Notes: generated by a model not told the origin, from the letters alone. A stretch of 64,000 nucleotides of DNA from Planctomycetota bacterium (GCA_028291545.1 JAQGHR010000072.1:221703-285702), one strand, 5' to 3'; positions 23,205 through 32,653 are shown, counted from the stretch's first letter. Made by a program: numbers and translations.

Positions 23205-24509
23205 ATGGAACGTGTTGCGATCGGTTTGTTGGGTCTTGGCACGGTTGGTGCCGGGGTGGCGCGGCTGCTGGAGTCCGGGTCGGAACGAATCGCGCGAAGA
23301 ACGGGACGACGGGTCGACCTGAAATGGGCCGTGGTTCGCAATCCGGACCGTCCTCGCGATTGTGCTCTCTCTTCGGACAGGATCGTTACAGATCCGCGCC
23401 TGGTACTGGACGACCCGGAAATCCGGGTTGTTGTCGAGGCGATCGGCGGTACCGAGCCGGCGCTAGCCTGGATTCTGGCCGCTCTTGCGGCGGGCAAGGA
23501 CGTTGTCACGGCGAACAAGGCCCTGCTCGCGGAGCACGGCGCCGAGGTCTGTGCCCAGGCGAGAAAGTTCGGGAGGGCGGTCGCCTTTGAAGCCAGCGTT
23601 GCGGGAGGCATCCCGATCGTCCAGGCACTGAGTGTCGGGCTGGCGTCGAATCAGGTGCAGAACCTCTCGGCGATCGTCAATGGCACCTGCAATTTCATCC
23701 TCTCGTCGATGGGTGTCTCCGGTGTCACCTATGAAGCCGCGCTGGCCGAGGCACAATTTCTCGGTTATGCCGAGGCCGACCCAACGCTCGACGTCGACGG
23801 GACGGACACCGCACACAAGCTCGCGATCCTCGCCCAGATTGCCTTCGGGGCGAGCGTGACCACGAACGAAATCCCCCGTCGAGGGATCGATCAGCTCCAG
23901 GCTGCCGACATTCGTTACGCGGGTGAACTGGGCTATACGGTCAAGCTCCTCGCGTTGGCGAAGTTGTCCGAAGGCGGGCTGGAGCTTCGGGTTGCCCCGA
24001 CGTTGGTGCGGAGGAGCACGCCCCTTGCCGAGGTCAAGGGTCCTTACAATGCGATCCGCATCGTGGGCGATGCCGTTGGAGACACGCTCTTCTACGGCCG
24101 TGGCGCCGGAGGGATGCCGACCGCGTCTTCCGTGGTCGCCGACCTCATGGACGTGCTTATCGGCCGCGCGGCGCTGACGTTTCGCTCCTCGAACTTCTGG
24201 CCGGAAGGGGCGTTGTCACCGACACTTGCATCGTCCACGCAGATCCGCAGCCGATATTACTTGAGGTTCAGCATCGCGGATCGCCCCGGCGTCATCGGGG
24301 CGGTCGCCCAGTCGCTCGGTCGTCATGGAATTAGCATCGCCAGCGTCATCCAGCACGATCCCGGAGATGACGATCACCCCGGCGCGCCGGTGCCTCTGGT
24401 CATCATGACGCATTCGGCGGTAGAAGCCGATGTCGTCGCCGCGATCGCGGAGATCGACGGGCTCGACGCCGTCCGGGCGCCGAGCGTTTGCCTGGGGGTC
24501 GAGGAGTGA
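23205..24509 (+). CDS. hom: Homoserine dehydrogenase
   Basis: A 434-residue NAD(P)-dependent enzyme that reduces aspartate semialdehyde to homoserine, the branch point to threonine and methionine. The N-terminal nucleotide-binding site is LLGLGTVGAGVARLLE. The catalytic domain has DVVTANKALLAEHG, IVNGTCNFILSSM and the signature AEADPTLDVDGTDTAHKLAI. Residues about 350-434 are an ACT domain (SIADRPGVIGAVAQSLGRHG) for feedback by threonine. The ATG giving MERVAIG is chosen; a long in-frame upstream extension to 22479 is Arg/Ser-rich and overlaps another gene. It opens a three-gene amino-acid operon with the next two genes. Confidence 0.95.
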   Translation: MERVAIGLLGLGTVGAGVARLLESGSERIARRTGRRVDLKWAVVRNPDRPRDCALSSDRIVTDPRLVLDDPEIRVVVEAIGGTEPALAWILAALAAGKDVVTANKALLAEHGAEVCAQARKFGRAVAFEASVAGGIPIVQALSVGLASNQVQNLSAIVNGTCNFILSSMGVSGVTYEAALAEAQFLGYAEADPTLDVDGTDTAHKLAILAQIAFGASVTTNEIPRRGIDQLQAADIRYAGELGYTVKLLALAKLSEGGLELRVAPTLVRRSTPLAEVKGPYNAIRIVGDAVGDTLFYGRGAGGMPTASSVVADLMDVLIGRAALTFRSSNFWPEGALSPTLASSTQIRSRYYLRFSIADRPGVIGAVAQSLGRHGISIASVIQHDPGDDDHPGAPVPLVIMTHSAVEADVVAAIAEIDGLDAVRAPSVCLGVEE

Positions 24510-24606
24510 CATCCCCACACGCAGAGCGGGTATCCTGTAGAACGTCCTCCCAGAGATACGACCGACCCGTGAGAGACGAAGGCGTGGTGAAACACGCCCG
24601 ACACCG

Positions 24607-25851
24607 ATGAAATACGCGATCGTGATACCTGACGGTGCGTCGGATGAACCCCAGGACTCCCTCGGCGGCAAGACGCCGCTCCAGGCGGCTCATACGCCCG
24701 AGATGGATCGGGTCGCGCGCCAGGGAGTCACCGGGCTCGCTCGCAACGTCCCGGACCGCTTCATACCGGCCAGCGACGTCGCGACCTTGAGCCTCTTCGG
24801 TTACGACCCCGAAAGGTATTTCACCGGCCGTGCCCCCCTGGAAGCGGCCGCGATGGGTTACGCGCTCGGGCCGGACGACTGGGCCATCCGCTGTAACCTG
24901 ATGACGATCGACGATGGCCGGATGACGGACTTTACCGCCGAACACATCACGAGCGAAGAAGGGCGGCCTTTGATCGAAGCCCTCTCTCGCGTCCTCACCA
25001 GCTCCTATCCCAACCTGGAATTTCACCCCGGTGTCAGCTACCGCAACCTCATGATTTATCGGGGTCAACGCGGTGAGGTTCCGTTCGCCGATGACACCGT
25101 GACGACCCCTCCTCACGACGTGCCCGACCAACTCGCCCGTGACCATATGCCGACGGGGACGGGATCTCCGCTCCTGATGGAGTTGATGGTCCTCGGTTCG
25201 TTGACGATCAAGAATCATCCGGTGAATCTGGCCAGGATCGCAGCCGGAAAACGGCCCGCAAACGCCGTCTGGCTGTGGGGCCAGGGCAAGGCCCCGGCCC
25301 TGCCGAAGTTCGCGGATCTTCGAGGTCTCAAGGGGGCGATTATTTCGGCCGTGGACCTCGTCCGTGGCGTGGGCCTGCTGGCCGGTTGGGATCGTGTCGA
25401 TGCCCCGGGCGCGACCGGCTATCTGGACACGGACTACGCCTCCAAAGGCCGCACCGCGATCCGGGCTCTGATCGATCATGATATCGTCTGCGTCCACGTC
25501 GAAGCTCCCGACGAAGCCTCCCACGAGGGGCGAGTGCGGGCCAAGGTGGAAGCCCTGGAGCGAATGGATCGTGACATCGTCGGCCCGCTACGTAAGGCGC
25601 TTGAGGCCCAAGGGCAATGGCGTCTCCTGATCTCGCCGGATCACTCGACGCTCCTTCGCACACGTGCCCACGATCGTGCTCCCGTTCCCTGGGCCATCGC
25701 AGGGCGAGGATTCATGTCGGAGGAAGGGTTCGCGTACGATAAGCCGGCCGGCTACGACGAACTCGCCGCCCAGTCCGGACCGAGATTTGAGGACGGTTGG
25801 CGGCTGATGGATTACTTCCTGTTCCAGGATGACCTGATCCGACCGAACTAG
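24607..25851 (+). CDS. Phosphoglycerate-mutase-like protein, proposed homoserine kinase
   Basis: A 414-residue member of the cofactor-independent (archaeal-type) phosphoglycerate mutase family within the alkaline phosphatase superfamily. It shows IPDGASDEP at the N-terminus, the nucleophile region PASDVATLSLFGYDP, and metal-ligand blocks APDEASHEG, SPDHST and AHDRAPVPWAI. Members of this clade found beside threonine genes are catalogued as proposed homoserine kinases (TIGR02535). Here it sits between hom and the aspartokinase gene in one direction, exactly that context. A glycolytic mutase role cannot be excluded from sequence. It is soluble, of normal family length, with 97 bases separating it from hom. 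Confidence 0.88.
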   Translation: MKYAIVIPDGASDEPQDSLGGKTPLQAAHTPEMDRVARQGVTGLARNVPDRFIPASDVATLSLFGYDPERYFTGRAPLEAAAMGYALGPDDWAIRCNLMTIDDGRMTDFTAEHITSEEGRPLIEALSRVLTSSYPNLEFHPGVSYRNLMIYRGQRGEVPFADDTVTTPPHDVPDQLARDHMPTGTGSPLLMELMVLGSLTIKNHPVNLARIAAGKRPANAVWLWGQGKAPALPKFADLRGLKGAIISAVDLVRGVGLLAGWDRVDAPGATGYLDTDYASKGRTAIRALIDHDIVCVHVEAPDEASHEGRVRAKVEALERMDRDIVGPLRKALEAQGQWRLLISPDHSTLLRTRAHDRAPVPWAIAGRGFMSEEGFAYDKPAGYDELAAQSGPRFEDGWRLMDYFLFQDDLIRPN

Positions 25852-25906
25852 ATGTTTGAGACGGAACGAGTCGGATCGAGCAATTTACGTGAGTGGAGCC
25901 CCGGAC

Positions 25907-27709
25907 GTGCCTCTCCTGGTTCAGAAATTTGGCGGATCGAGCGTCGCCACCGCGGACAAGATTCTCGCCGCAGCCCGCCGCGCGATTCGAGCCCATCAAA
26001 TGGGCGAACGCGTCCTGGTCGTGGTCTCGGCGCGAGGACACACCACCGACGAGCTAGTCGAGCTGGCACGCGAAATCACCGAGCGGCCCCCGGCGCGTGA
26101 GATGGACATGCTCCTCTCCACGGGCGAACAGGTCAGCGTCGCCCTCATGGCGATGGCGATCCAGGCCCTCGGTGTTCCCGCGATCAGCTTTACCGGCGCG
26201 CAGATAGGGATCGTGACCGATAGTTTCCACACGAAGGCCCGGATTCGCAACATTTCGACCGAGCGCATGGTCCAGGCTCTCGACGACGGCAAGATCGTCA
26301 TCGTCGCGGGATTCCAGGGCGTGGATGAGCATTACAATATCACCACACTCGGCCGGGGTGGTTCTGACACGACGGCTGTTGCCCTCGCCGCCGTGCTGGG
26401 CGCGAATGCCTGCGAAATTTACACCGACGTGGACGGTGTCTACACGACGGACCCCCGAATTGTTCCCGAAGCGCGCAAGATCGACCGCATCAGCTACGAC
26501 GAGATGCTGGAACTGGCGAGCCTGGGCGCGGGAGTCATGCACTCGCGGTCGATCGAGTTTGCCAAGAAATATAATGTCCCGATCCACGTCCGCAGCTCCT
26601 TCACCGACACGCCCGGCACCTGGATCGTCTCCGAGGACGAAGCACGCCGGCTCGGTTCGAGCGTCACGGGCGCGGCACTCGCGAAGGACGAGGCAAGGAT
26701 CACGGTCCACGGGGTCCCCGATCGACCGGGTGTGGTCCACACGTTGTTCCGCCACATCGGCGATGCCAACATTGTGGTCGACATGATCGTCCAGAACATC
26801 TCCACCGCCGGAGCGACCGACGTCAGCTTCACGGTCGCCGCCGCCGACCTTGCCGAAACCCTACGGGTCGCCGAATCGGCCTGCCACGAGATCGGTGCCA
26901 GGGGACTCAGTCACGATCCGACCGGGGCCAAGGTCTCGGCCGTCGGCCTTGGGATGCGGACGCATACGGGCGTGGCCACGGCGATGTTCGAGGCACTTGC
27001 GGCGGCCGGGGTCAACATCCAGATGATCACGACGAGCGAGATCAAGATCAGCGTGCTCGTGGACCGCAACGCGGCCGTACCCGCGCTGCGCGCGGTTCAC
27101 AAGGCGTTCGCCCTTGAGGATGCTCCGAGCGATCTCGGGCGTCCTTTCACGCCGCGGGGTGCGAGCACAATCGCGCTTGCGGCCACCGAGAACGGCAATG
27201 GGGCGGCCTCAGCGGCCTCGGCCGGGATGGAAGACCTGGTGATCTCCGGTGTGGAGTTGGATGAAACGCAGGCGCGCGTCACCGTCCTGAACGTTCCCGA
27301 TCAGCCGGGTTATGCAGCCCGACTGTTCCGCGAGATCGCTGAGGCGGGCGTCTTCGTCGACATGATCGTCCAGAGCGCGGGTTCGGGTGACAATACGCAT
27401 CTCTCGTTCACCGTCCCACGTGCGCAGGCCGATCGCGCGGCGCAGGCCGCGCGGCAAGCCGGATCGAGTGAGGTCCTGGTCGAACCCGAAATCGCGAAGT
27501 TATCGGTGCTCGGCGTGGGTGTGCGAACTCATACTGGCGCGGCCACGAGAATGTTCGGAGCCCTGGCCGAACGCGGCATCAATATCGGACTGATCAACAC
27601 GAGCGAAGTGCGGATCAACGTCGCAACCGACTTTCGCCATGGTCGTCAGGGTCTGCATTGCCTGCGATCGACCTTCGCCCTGCCGGCGGACGCCGCCAGG
27701 GACAGTTGA
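25907..27709 (+). CDS. lysC: Aspartate kinase with four ACT domains
   Basis: A 600-residue enzyme that phosphorylates aspartate at the head of lysine, threonine and methionine synthesis. The kinase domain starts VQKFGGSSVATADKI and includes LLSTGEQVS, TLGRGGSDTTAVALAA and YTDVDGVYTTDPR. Beyond residue 260 there are two pairs of ACT domains: ITVHGVPDRPGVVHTLF with VGLGMRTHTGVATAMFEAL, then VTVLNVPDQPGYAARLF with LGVGVRTHTGAATRMFGAL. Common LysC proteins have one pair and about 410 residues, while a four-ACT form is known in cyanobacteria. I choose the GTG at 25907 because GGAG lies eight bases before it; a TTG at 25856 and a GTG at 25889 are alternatives. It is convergent with pdxJ across 11 bases. 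Confidence 0.95.
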   Translation: MPLLVQKFGGSSVATADKILAAARRAIRAHQMGERVLVVVSARGHTTDELVELAREITERPPAREMDMLLSTGEQVSVALMAMAIQALGVPAISFTGAQIGIVTDSFHTKARIRNISTERMVQALDDGKIVIVAGFQGVDEHYNITTLGRGGSDTTAVALAAVLGANACEIYTDVDGVYTTDPRIVPEARKIDRISYDEMLELASLGAGVMHSRSIEFAKKYNVPIHVRSSFTDTPGTWIVSEDEARRLGSSVTGAALAKDEARITVHGVPDRPGVVHTLFRHIGDANIVVDMIVQNISTAGATDVSFTVAAADLAETLRVAESACHEIGARGLSHDPTGAKVSAVGLGMRTHTGVATAMFEALAAAGVNIQMITTSEIKISVLVDRNAAVPALRAVHKAFALEDAPSDLGRPFTPRGASTIALAATENGNGAASAASAGMEDLVISGVELDETQARVTVLNVPDQPGYAARLFREIAEAGVFVDMIVQSAGSGDNTHLSFTVPRAQADRAAQAARQAGSSEVLVEPEIAKLSVLGVGVRTHTGAATRMFGALAERGINIGLINTSEVRINVATDFRHGRQGLHCLRSTFALPADAARDS

Positions 27710-27720
27710 GCGGGCTTCAA

Positions 27721-28455
27721 TCAGAACCCTATCGCCGCAAGATAACCACGAACGGCCGACTCGTATCCCATTTCCAGGGCATCCGAGATCAAGGCGTGGC
27801 CGATCGAGACCTCAAGGACTCCCGGGACGGACCCCAGGAAGAGCGGCAAATTGTCTCGACTAAGGTCGTGGCCTGCGTTCACGCCCAGACCGAGTTCGTG
27901 CGCTCGGGCCGCCGTATCCACGAAAGGATGCACGCCGGATTCGGCCGTGCCACTGTCGTACGCGTGAGCATAGGGCTCGGTGTAAAGTTCAATGCGATGT
28001 GCCCCGACCCTGGCGGCGTGCGCGACTTGATCGGGATCCGCGTCGAGAAACAAGCTCACGCGACAGCCCAGTTCTCGGAGGCTGGCGACGACCAAAGCGA
28101 GTCGATCGGCGTACTTCGCCAGGTTCCAACCTTGGTTGCTCGTGAACGCGTCCGGGTCGTCGGGGACGAGCGTGCATTGAGTCGGCCGTACGGCCCGAAC
28201 GAGGTCCATGTACCGGCCCTCGAAGGGGTTGCCTTCGATATTATACTCGGCTTTGGGATAGCCCTTGAGTAGCTCGGCCAACTGATGGACATCGGCCGGA
28301 CGGATATGTCGCTCATCGGGTCGGGGATGGACGGTAATGCCGTGTGCCCCAGCGTCGAGACAGATCTTGGCCGCCTTGAGGACGCTCGGGATACCGCTGA
28401 GGCGGGTGTTTCGGAGGGTGGCGACCTTGTTTACGTTGACGCTCAGCTTGGTCAT
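27721..28455 (-). CDS. pdxJ: Pyridoxine 5'-phosphate synthase
   Basis: A 244-residue TIM-barrel enzyme that condenses 1-deoxyxylulose 5-phosphate with 3-amino-2-oxopropyl phosphate in the DXP-dependent vitamin B6 pathway. It begins LSVNVNKVATLRNTR and carries AGAHGITVHPRPDERHIR, EYNIEGNP, PTQCTLVPDDPDAFTSNQGW and LGLGVNAGHDLSRDNL, all standard for PdxJ. GALISD-like SIGHALISDALEMG lies near the C-terminus. Length is normal. It is in the cytoplasm and probably octameric as in relatives. The gene is 42 bases downstream of the DUF1559 gene in the same direction, though a functional link is unlikely. Confidence 0.96.
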   Translation of the reverse strand: MTKLSVNVNKVATLRNTRLSGIPSVLKAAKICLDAGAHGITVHPRPDERHIRPADVHQLAELLKGYPKAEYNIEGNPFEGRYMDLVRAVRPTQCTLVPDDPDAFTSNQGWNLAKYADRLALVVASLRELGCRVSLFLDADPDQVAHAARVGAHRIELYTEPYAHAYDSGTAESGVHPFVDTAARAHELGLGVNAGHDLSRDNLPLFLGSVPGVLEVSIGHALISDALEMGYESAVRGYLAAIGF

Positions 28456-28497
28456 CGTCGGATTCCGGGCGGTCTCGGCTTGGGGTACCTCCTCATT

Positions 28498-29478
28498 TTA
28501 GTACGAATCCCCGCCCACAATCTCCCCCCCGGCCCGCGTCGAGAGCGCTTGAAGCCGGATACTCCCAGGCGAGTAGATCGTTTTCCCCTGCGAGTCCTTG
28601 CCCGCGTTGCGGAGGACGGTCTTGAGAAAATGCACGGACCCGTCCGCGAAAACGGAGTTCGCGCCGCCCGGGTGGAAGCTGGAAAAATCGTCGAGACCGC
28701 CATCGGGGTCGGTGTCGGTGTTCAAGACATTAGCGTGGGCTTGAACCAGGGTCGCGGCCGGGTAGAAAATGGCGCCTGTGACGGGGCATGGATTTTTCGG
28801 ACCTCGGGCGGTGATGCCGTTGGTGAGAACGCCGGCCCAGACGCCCTGGGTGATGGCCCAGGCTCGCTCGGCGACGACGATCGTGTTGCTCGTTCCGTCC
28901 GTGATCTCCGCAATCCGGGTGCTGCTGTTGCGAAACATGATCCCGTTACCCAGTCCGTCGTTGTTCAGCCCCGTCGTGGAATCCGCGGCATCGTTTCCAA
29001 CACTCGCCGCGTAGCTGCAAGGCGTGGCCTGAGCGATCAAGATGCCGCCCGGGTCGGTCACGTTGAACGGCGTTCCGGCCGTCAGGTCTGACGGACACAG
29101 ATACGTGGTGACCGTCGTCAGCCGAGCCGTCGCGTTCGCCGGGAACTCGACCGGCAGGCTAAAATTGATGGAGCTGTAAACGGTCGAGAGCTCCATTTGC
29201 GGAAGGATCATCGCGGCCCAGCCCCAGCCGTTTGCCGTATCGGTCTGACCGTCGACGAATTTGAGCTTCGAGGCATAGCTCATCGGAAAGGTGTTCATCG
29301 TGCCATGGTAATTGTTCAGAGCTAGGCCGATTTGCTTCAGGTTGTTGATGCACTGGGTTCGCCTCGCGGCTTCACGAGCGGCCTGAACGGCGGGAAGTAA
29401 CAGACCGATCAATACGCCGATGATCGCGATTACAACTAACAATTCGATCAAGGTGAATCCTTCACGACGTGACTTCAT
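28498..29478 (-). CDS. DUF1559 protein with type IV pilin-like N-terminus
   Basis: A 326-residue member of the large planctomycete DUF1559 family. The N-terminus MKSRREGFTLIELLVVIAII is a class III prepilin leader: peptidase cleavage after Gly and N-methylation of Phe are expected, followed by a single membrane helix. The conserved AAREAARRTQCINNLKQIGL follows. The C-terminus has the family's H-x9-DG motif in FHPGGANSVFADGSVHFL. I start at MKSRREGF; 22 upstream codons are not part of the family pattern. These proteins are thought to be surface pseudopilins, but the role is not settled. It is divergent from the histidine kinase gene. Confidence 0.95.
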   Translation of the reverse strand: MKSRREGFTLIELLVVIAIIGVLIGLLLPAVQAAREAARRTQCINNLKQIGLALNNYHGTMNTFPMSYASKLKFVDGQTDTANGWGWAAMILPQMELSTVYSSINFSLPVEFPANATARLTTVTTYLCPSDLTAGTPFNVTDPGGILIAQATPCSYAASVGNDAADSTTGLNNDGLGNGIMFRNSSTRIAEITDGTSNTIVVAERAWAITQGVWAGVLTNGITARGPKNPCPVTGAIFYPAATLVQAHANVLNTDTDPDGGLDDFSSFHPGGANSVFADGSVHFLKTVLRNAGKDSQGKTIYSPGSIRLQALSTRAGGEIVGGDSY

Positions 29479-29800
29479 CTCGGCGTACCCATTTCGGTAG
29501 ATTCGAAGATCGCGATGGACCGCATGCAAGGCCGCAACTCTCAAGGCAAAGCGAGTGCCGTGGTCTCGCGATGTCCCAAGTCAGGAATTGCGAAGGAATT
29601 GCGAAAGTCGTCGGATGGCGCAGCTCGATCGGCGCGGGGAATCGCTCTCCACCCATGGTGAACTCCTCACCGTCCGCAATGTAAAGCTTTGTGGAAAACC
29701 TTGGTCCTGGAGGAGGTCAAGGGCGACTCGCCCTTGCGGACGAAGGCTCGGTTCGGTTGTGCTGTACCGTGGTGATCCAACATACCGAGGCATTTCCGGA
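29479..29800. other. Divergent promoter region
   Basis: About 320 bases between the leftward DUF1559 gene and the rightward kinase gene. The open frame reaching from 29555 into the kinase gene has no conserved features before MRRSIRS at 29801. No clear promoter boxes, hairpins or sigma-54 sites were identified by eye. Confidence 0.45.
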
Positions 29801-31258
29801 ATGCGACGGTCGATACGTAGCCAGATCCTGATTCCCCTGGTGACCGTGCAGGTCGCGGCGGTGGCTGTGCTGGCCTTTCTCGCGGCGTCGGTCGCGACCA
29901 GGAGGGCCGAGGCACAGGCTGTCGATCGGTTGAATGCGGTGATCGGGACGCTCGGGAGGTCAAGCTTTCCCGTGACTCCGGCGGTACTCGAAGCGATGCG
30001 AGGGTTGTCGGGAGCTCACTTCATCGCGTTCTCGCACGAGGGTGCGATCCTGGAATCGACCATACGCGGATTATCGGACTTGCCGGAAGCGCTGAGGGCG
30101 GTCCCTCGGCGGGCGAACCTCGATCTGCCGGGGCGGTCTCCGACCCTGGTCGTGGCGGGTTCTCACTATTTCGCGGCCGCGGTCCAGAGTTCCGGCGGGC
30201 CAGGGCGTGCGATTCTGGTGGTGCTTTACCCGGAAGCGGCGTGGCGACAGGCCCGCTGGGACGCCGCCATGCCGCCAGTTGCCGTGGGGTTGCTGGCCCT
30301 GGCGGCGATGGTCGGCGTGACGGGGGTTGTGGCCCACCGACTCGGTAACAGGCTTCGATCCCTCGAAGGCAAGACGGCCGCGATCGCTGATGGTGACTTC
30401 CGACCGCTCGAAATCCTGACGGATTCCTCGGGCGACGAGCTCCAGGACTTGACCGATGCGATTAACCGCATGTGTTCGCATCTGAGGTCGATGCAAGAGA
30501 CCATCCGCCGCACCGAGAGGGCCGGAGTCCTCGCACAATTGGCGGCCGGACTGGCCCATCAGCTCCGAAATGCCTCTACAGGGGCTCGTATGGCCCTCCA
30601 GCTCCACGCTCGTCGATGCCCGATCGGAACCGAGGAAGGAAGCCTGGATGTGGCCTTGCGGCAACTCGCCCTCGGGGAGGCCCAGGTGAAAGCGTTGCTC
30701 TCGCTCGGCCGACCGGATCGGTCGATTCCAGTCCCGCTCGATGCCGCCCAGATCGTCGCCGAGGTTTCCTCCCTGGTCGAGCCGACCTGCCGTCACGCGA
30801 AGGTCGAGTTCGTGCACGACGGACCGGACGGCCTGACCATCACAGCCGACCCCGAGGCGTTACGGGGGGCGGTCCTCAACCTCACTCTCAATGCGATTGA
30901 AGCCGCCGGGCCGGGGGGGATCGTCGAACTGGTCGCCTATTCTCATGGGAGTTCCGTGAACTTCGACGTCCTCGATAACGGTCCTGGCCCGTCGACTCAA
31001 CTGGGCGATTCGCTCTTTGAGGCGTTTGTCACCACGAAGCCTGAAGGCGTCGGACTTGGACTCGCCGTCGCCCGACAGGTCGCCGCCGAGCATCGGGGGA
31101 GCCTGGGTTGGTCCCGGGACGCGGGTAGGACGATTTTCCGATTGGAGTTGCCGCGGCTCATCACCATCCCGCCCGATCCCCAAGCGCTCCCTCGTTCCTC
31201 GAACAGCGAACGTATGCAAGTAGTGGATCGTGTACAGCCAGCGCGAGGTTCCGCATGA
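29801..31258 (+). CDS. Membrane sensor histidine kinase
   Basis: A 485-residue two-component sensor. Transmembrane helices lie at about 9-35 and 160-185, bracketing a 120-residue extracytoplasmic sensor of unknown type. A HAMP domain follows (NRLRSLEGKTAAIADGDF, DELQDLTDAINRM). The phospho-acceptor H253 is in GLAHQLRNASTGA, a variant of the usual HELRNPL box. The ATPase domain has LNLTLNAIEAAG (N box), LDNGPGP (G1) and GVGLGLAVARQVAAEHRG (G2). GAGG sits ten bases before the chosen ATG. It overlaps the response-regulator gene by four bases (ATGA), so the two form a cognate pair of the NtrB/NtrC type. Confidence 0.93.
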   Translation: MRRSIRSQILIPLVTVQVAAVAVLAFLAASVATRRAEAQAVDRLNAVIGTLGRSSFPVTPAVLEAMRGLSGAHFIAFSHEGAILESTIRGLSDLPEALRAVPRRANLDLPGRSPTLVVAGSHYFAAAVQSSGGPGRAILVVLYPEAAWRQARWDAAMPPVAVGLLALAAMVGVTGVVAHRLGNRLRSLEGKTAAIADGDFRPLEILTDSSGDELQDLTDAINRMCSHLRSMQETIRRTERAGVLAQLAAGLAHQLRNASTGARMALQLHARRCPIGTEEGSLDVALRQLALGEAQVKALLSLGRPDRSIPVPLDAAQIVAEVSSLVEPTCRHAKVEFVHDGPDGLTITADPEALRGAVLNLTLNAIEAAGPGGIVELVAYSHGSSVNFDVLDNGPGPSTQLGDSLFEAFVTTKPEGVGLGLAVARQVAAEHRGSLGWSRDAGRTIFRLELPRLITIPPDPQALPRSSNSERMQVVDRVQPARGSA

Positions 31259-32625
31259 GCCGAATCCTGGTGGTGGACGACGAGGAGAGCATCTGCTGGT
31301 CGTTCCGCGAATTCTTGACCGAGGAGGGTCATCAGGTTGAGACTGCGGCCTCGGCCGAGGAGGCGATCCGCGTGGCGGGAGCACGCGGGTTCGATGCGGT
31401 GGTGCTGGACGTGCGATTGCCCGGCCTGGACGGACTGTCCGCCATGCCCAGGCTTCGAGAACGGTTGGGGACGATCCCCATCGTGGTCATGACCGCGTTC
31501 GGCGACCTCGAAACGGCAGTCAAAGCCGTGGAGGCGGAGGCGTTCGATTACCTGGTGAAGCCGTTTGATCTCGACCGAGCCTCTTCGGTCGTCAAGCGTG
31601 CTCTGGAGCTGTCACCGACACGCGCAACGGCCGCGACGGACCAGGCGGGCGAGGACACCGCGATGATCGGGTCCGCTCCGGCGATGCAGCACCTCTTCAA
31701 GAAGATCGCCATGGTCGCCGCAACCGACGTGTCGGTCCTGATCACCGGCGAGAGTGGGACCGGCAAGGAACTCGTCGCCAGGGCGCTACACCGTTATGGG
31801 ACGAGGAGACTCGGCCCATTCGTCCCGGTGTGCCTTCCTGCGCTAAGCCCGTCCCTGATCGAGGCCGAGCTGTTCGGGCACGTCAAAGGGGCATTTACCG
31901 GGGCAACGGGCGAGCGCAAGGGCGTGTTCGAGCTGGCTCATGGCGGCACGGTGCTGCTCGATGAGATCGGCGACGCAACGCTGTCGCTCCAGGTCAAGCT
32001 GCTCCGAGCGATCGAGCATCGCGAGGTCACACCCGTCGGAGACGCCAGGCCCCGGCCGATAGACCTGCGGGTCGTCGCGGCCACCCATCGTCCACTTCCG
32101 GCGCTGGTGGCCTCGGGCGCGTTCCGGGAGGATCTGTACTTCCGCCTCGCGGCATTCCCGATACAAGTCCCTCCTTTGCGGGATCGCGCGGAGGATATCC
32201 CGGCTCTGGCTTCGCACTTCCTGCGAAAATGCCGGTCGGGTGGCGACCAGTACCTGGCACCCGAGATCCTGGCTGCGCTGCGTTCCCGCCCCTGGCCGGG
32301 CAATGTTCGCGAGCTTCGGCATGCCGTCGAGCACGCCGCCATACTCGCCAGAAACGGACCCATCCGGCCAGAACACTTGCCGGCATCAGGGGCCGAGGTC
32401 TCGGCGGCCCAACCGGCCATCGGCGCAGCCGTCGCGGCGTGGGGAGCGGCGCAGGATCTCAGCGCCGAGGCGGACCTTTACAGCCGGTTTCAGAGCGAGT
32501 CGGAGCCTCCCCTGCTCCGCGCCGTCCTCGCCCGCTGCGGGGGCAACCGCGCCTCCGCCGCACAGATCCTGGGGATCGACCGGGCGACTCTCAGGCAGAA
32601 ACTTCGGCGCTACGGGATCGAGTGA
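31255..32625 (+). CDS. NtrC-family sigma-54-dependent response regulator
   Basis: A 456-residue transcription activator. The receiver domain (1-120) has acidic pocket residues D8 and D9, phospho-acceptor D52 (LDVRLPG), the switch Thr in VVMTAFG and Lys in LVKPFD. The AAA+ domain has Walker A GESGTGKE, the sigma-54-contact loop GAFTGA, Walker B GGTVLLDEIGD and the R-finger region DLYFRLAAFPI. The C-terminus is a Fis-type helix-turn-helix (NRASAAQILGIDRATLRQKL). It is coupled to the histidine kinase just upstream. Its targets are unknown; I saw no convincing -24/-12 promoter in the window. Confidence 0.95.
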   Translation: MSRILVVDDEESICWSFREFLTEEGHQVETAASAEEAIRVAGARGFDAVVLDVRLPGLDGLSAMPRLRERLGTIPIVVMTAFGDLETAVKAVEAEAFDYLVKPFDLDRASSVVKRALELSPTRATAATDQAGEDTAMIGSAPAMQHLFKKIAMVAATDVSVLITGESGTGKELVARALHRYGTRRLGPFVPVCLPALSPSLIEAELFGHVKGAFTGATGERKGVFELAHGGTVLLDEIGDATLSLQVKLLRAIEHREVTPVGDARPRPIDLRVVAATHRPLPALVASGAFREDLYFRLAAFPIQVPPLRDRAEDIPALASHFLRKCRSGGDQYLAPEILAALRSRPWPGNVRELRHAVEHAAILARNGPIRPEHLPASGAEVSAAQPAIGAAVAAWGAAQDLSAEADLYSRFQSESEPPLLRAVLARCGGNRASAAQILGIDRATLRQKLRRYGIE

Positions 32626-32653
32626 GGGTGGGAACGCCTGATCTCCAAGAAGA

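Noticed and set aside
23237..23251. A sigma-54-like TGGCACGGTTGGTGC
   Set aside because: It lies inside the hom coding sequence at the nucleotide-binding motif, on the coding strand and after the start, and the -12 part is GTGC rather than TTGC.
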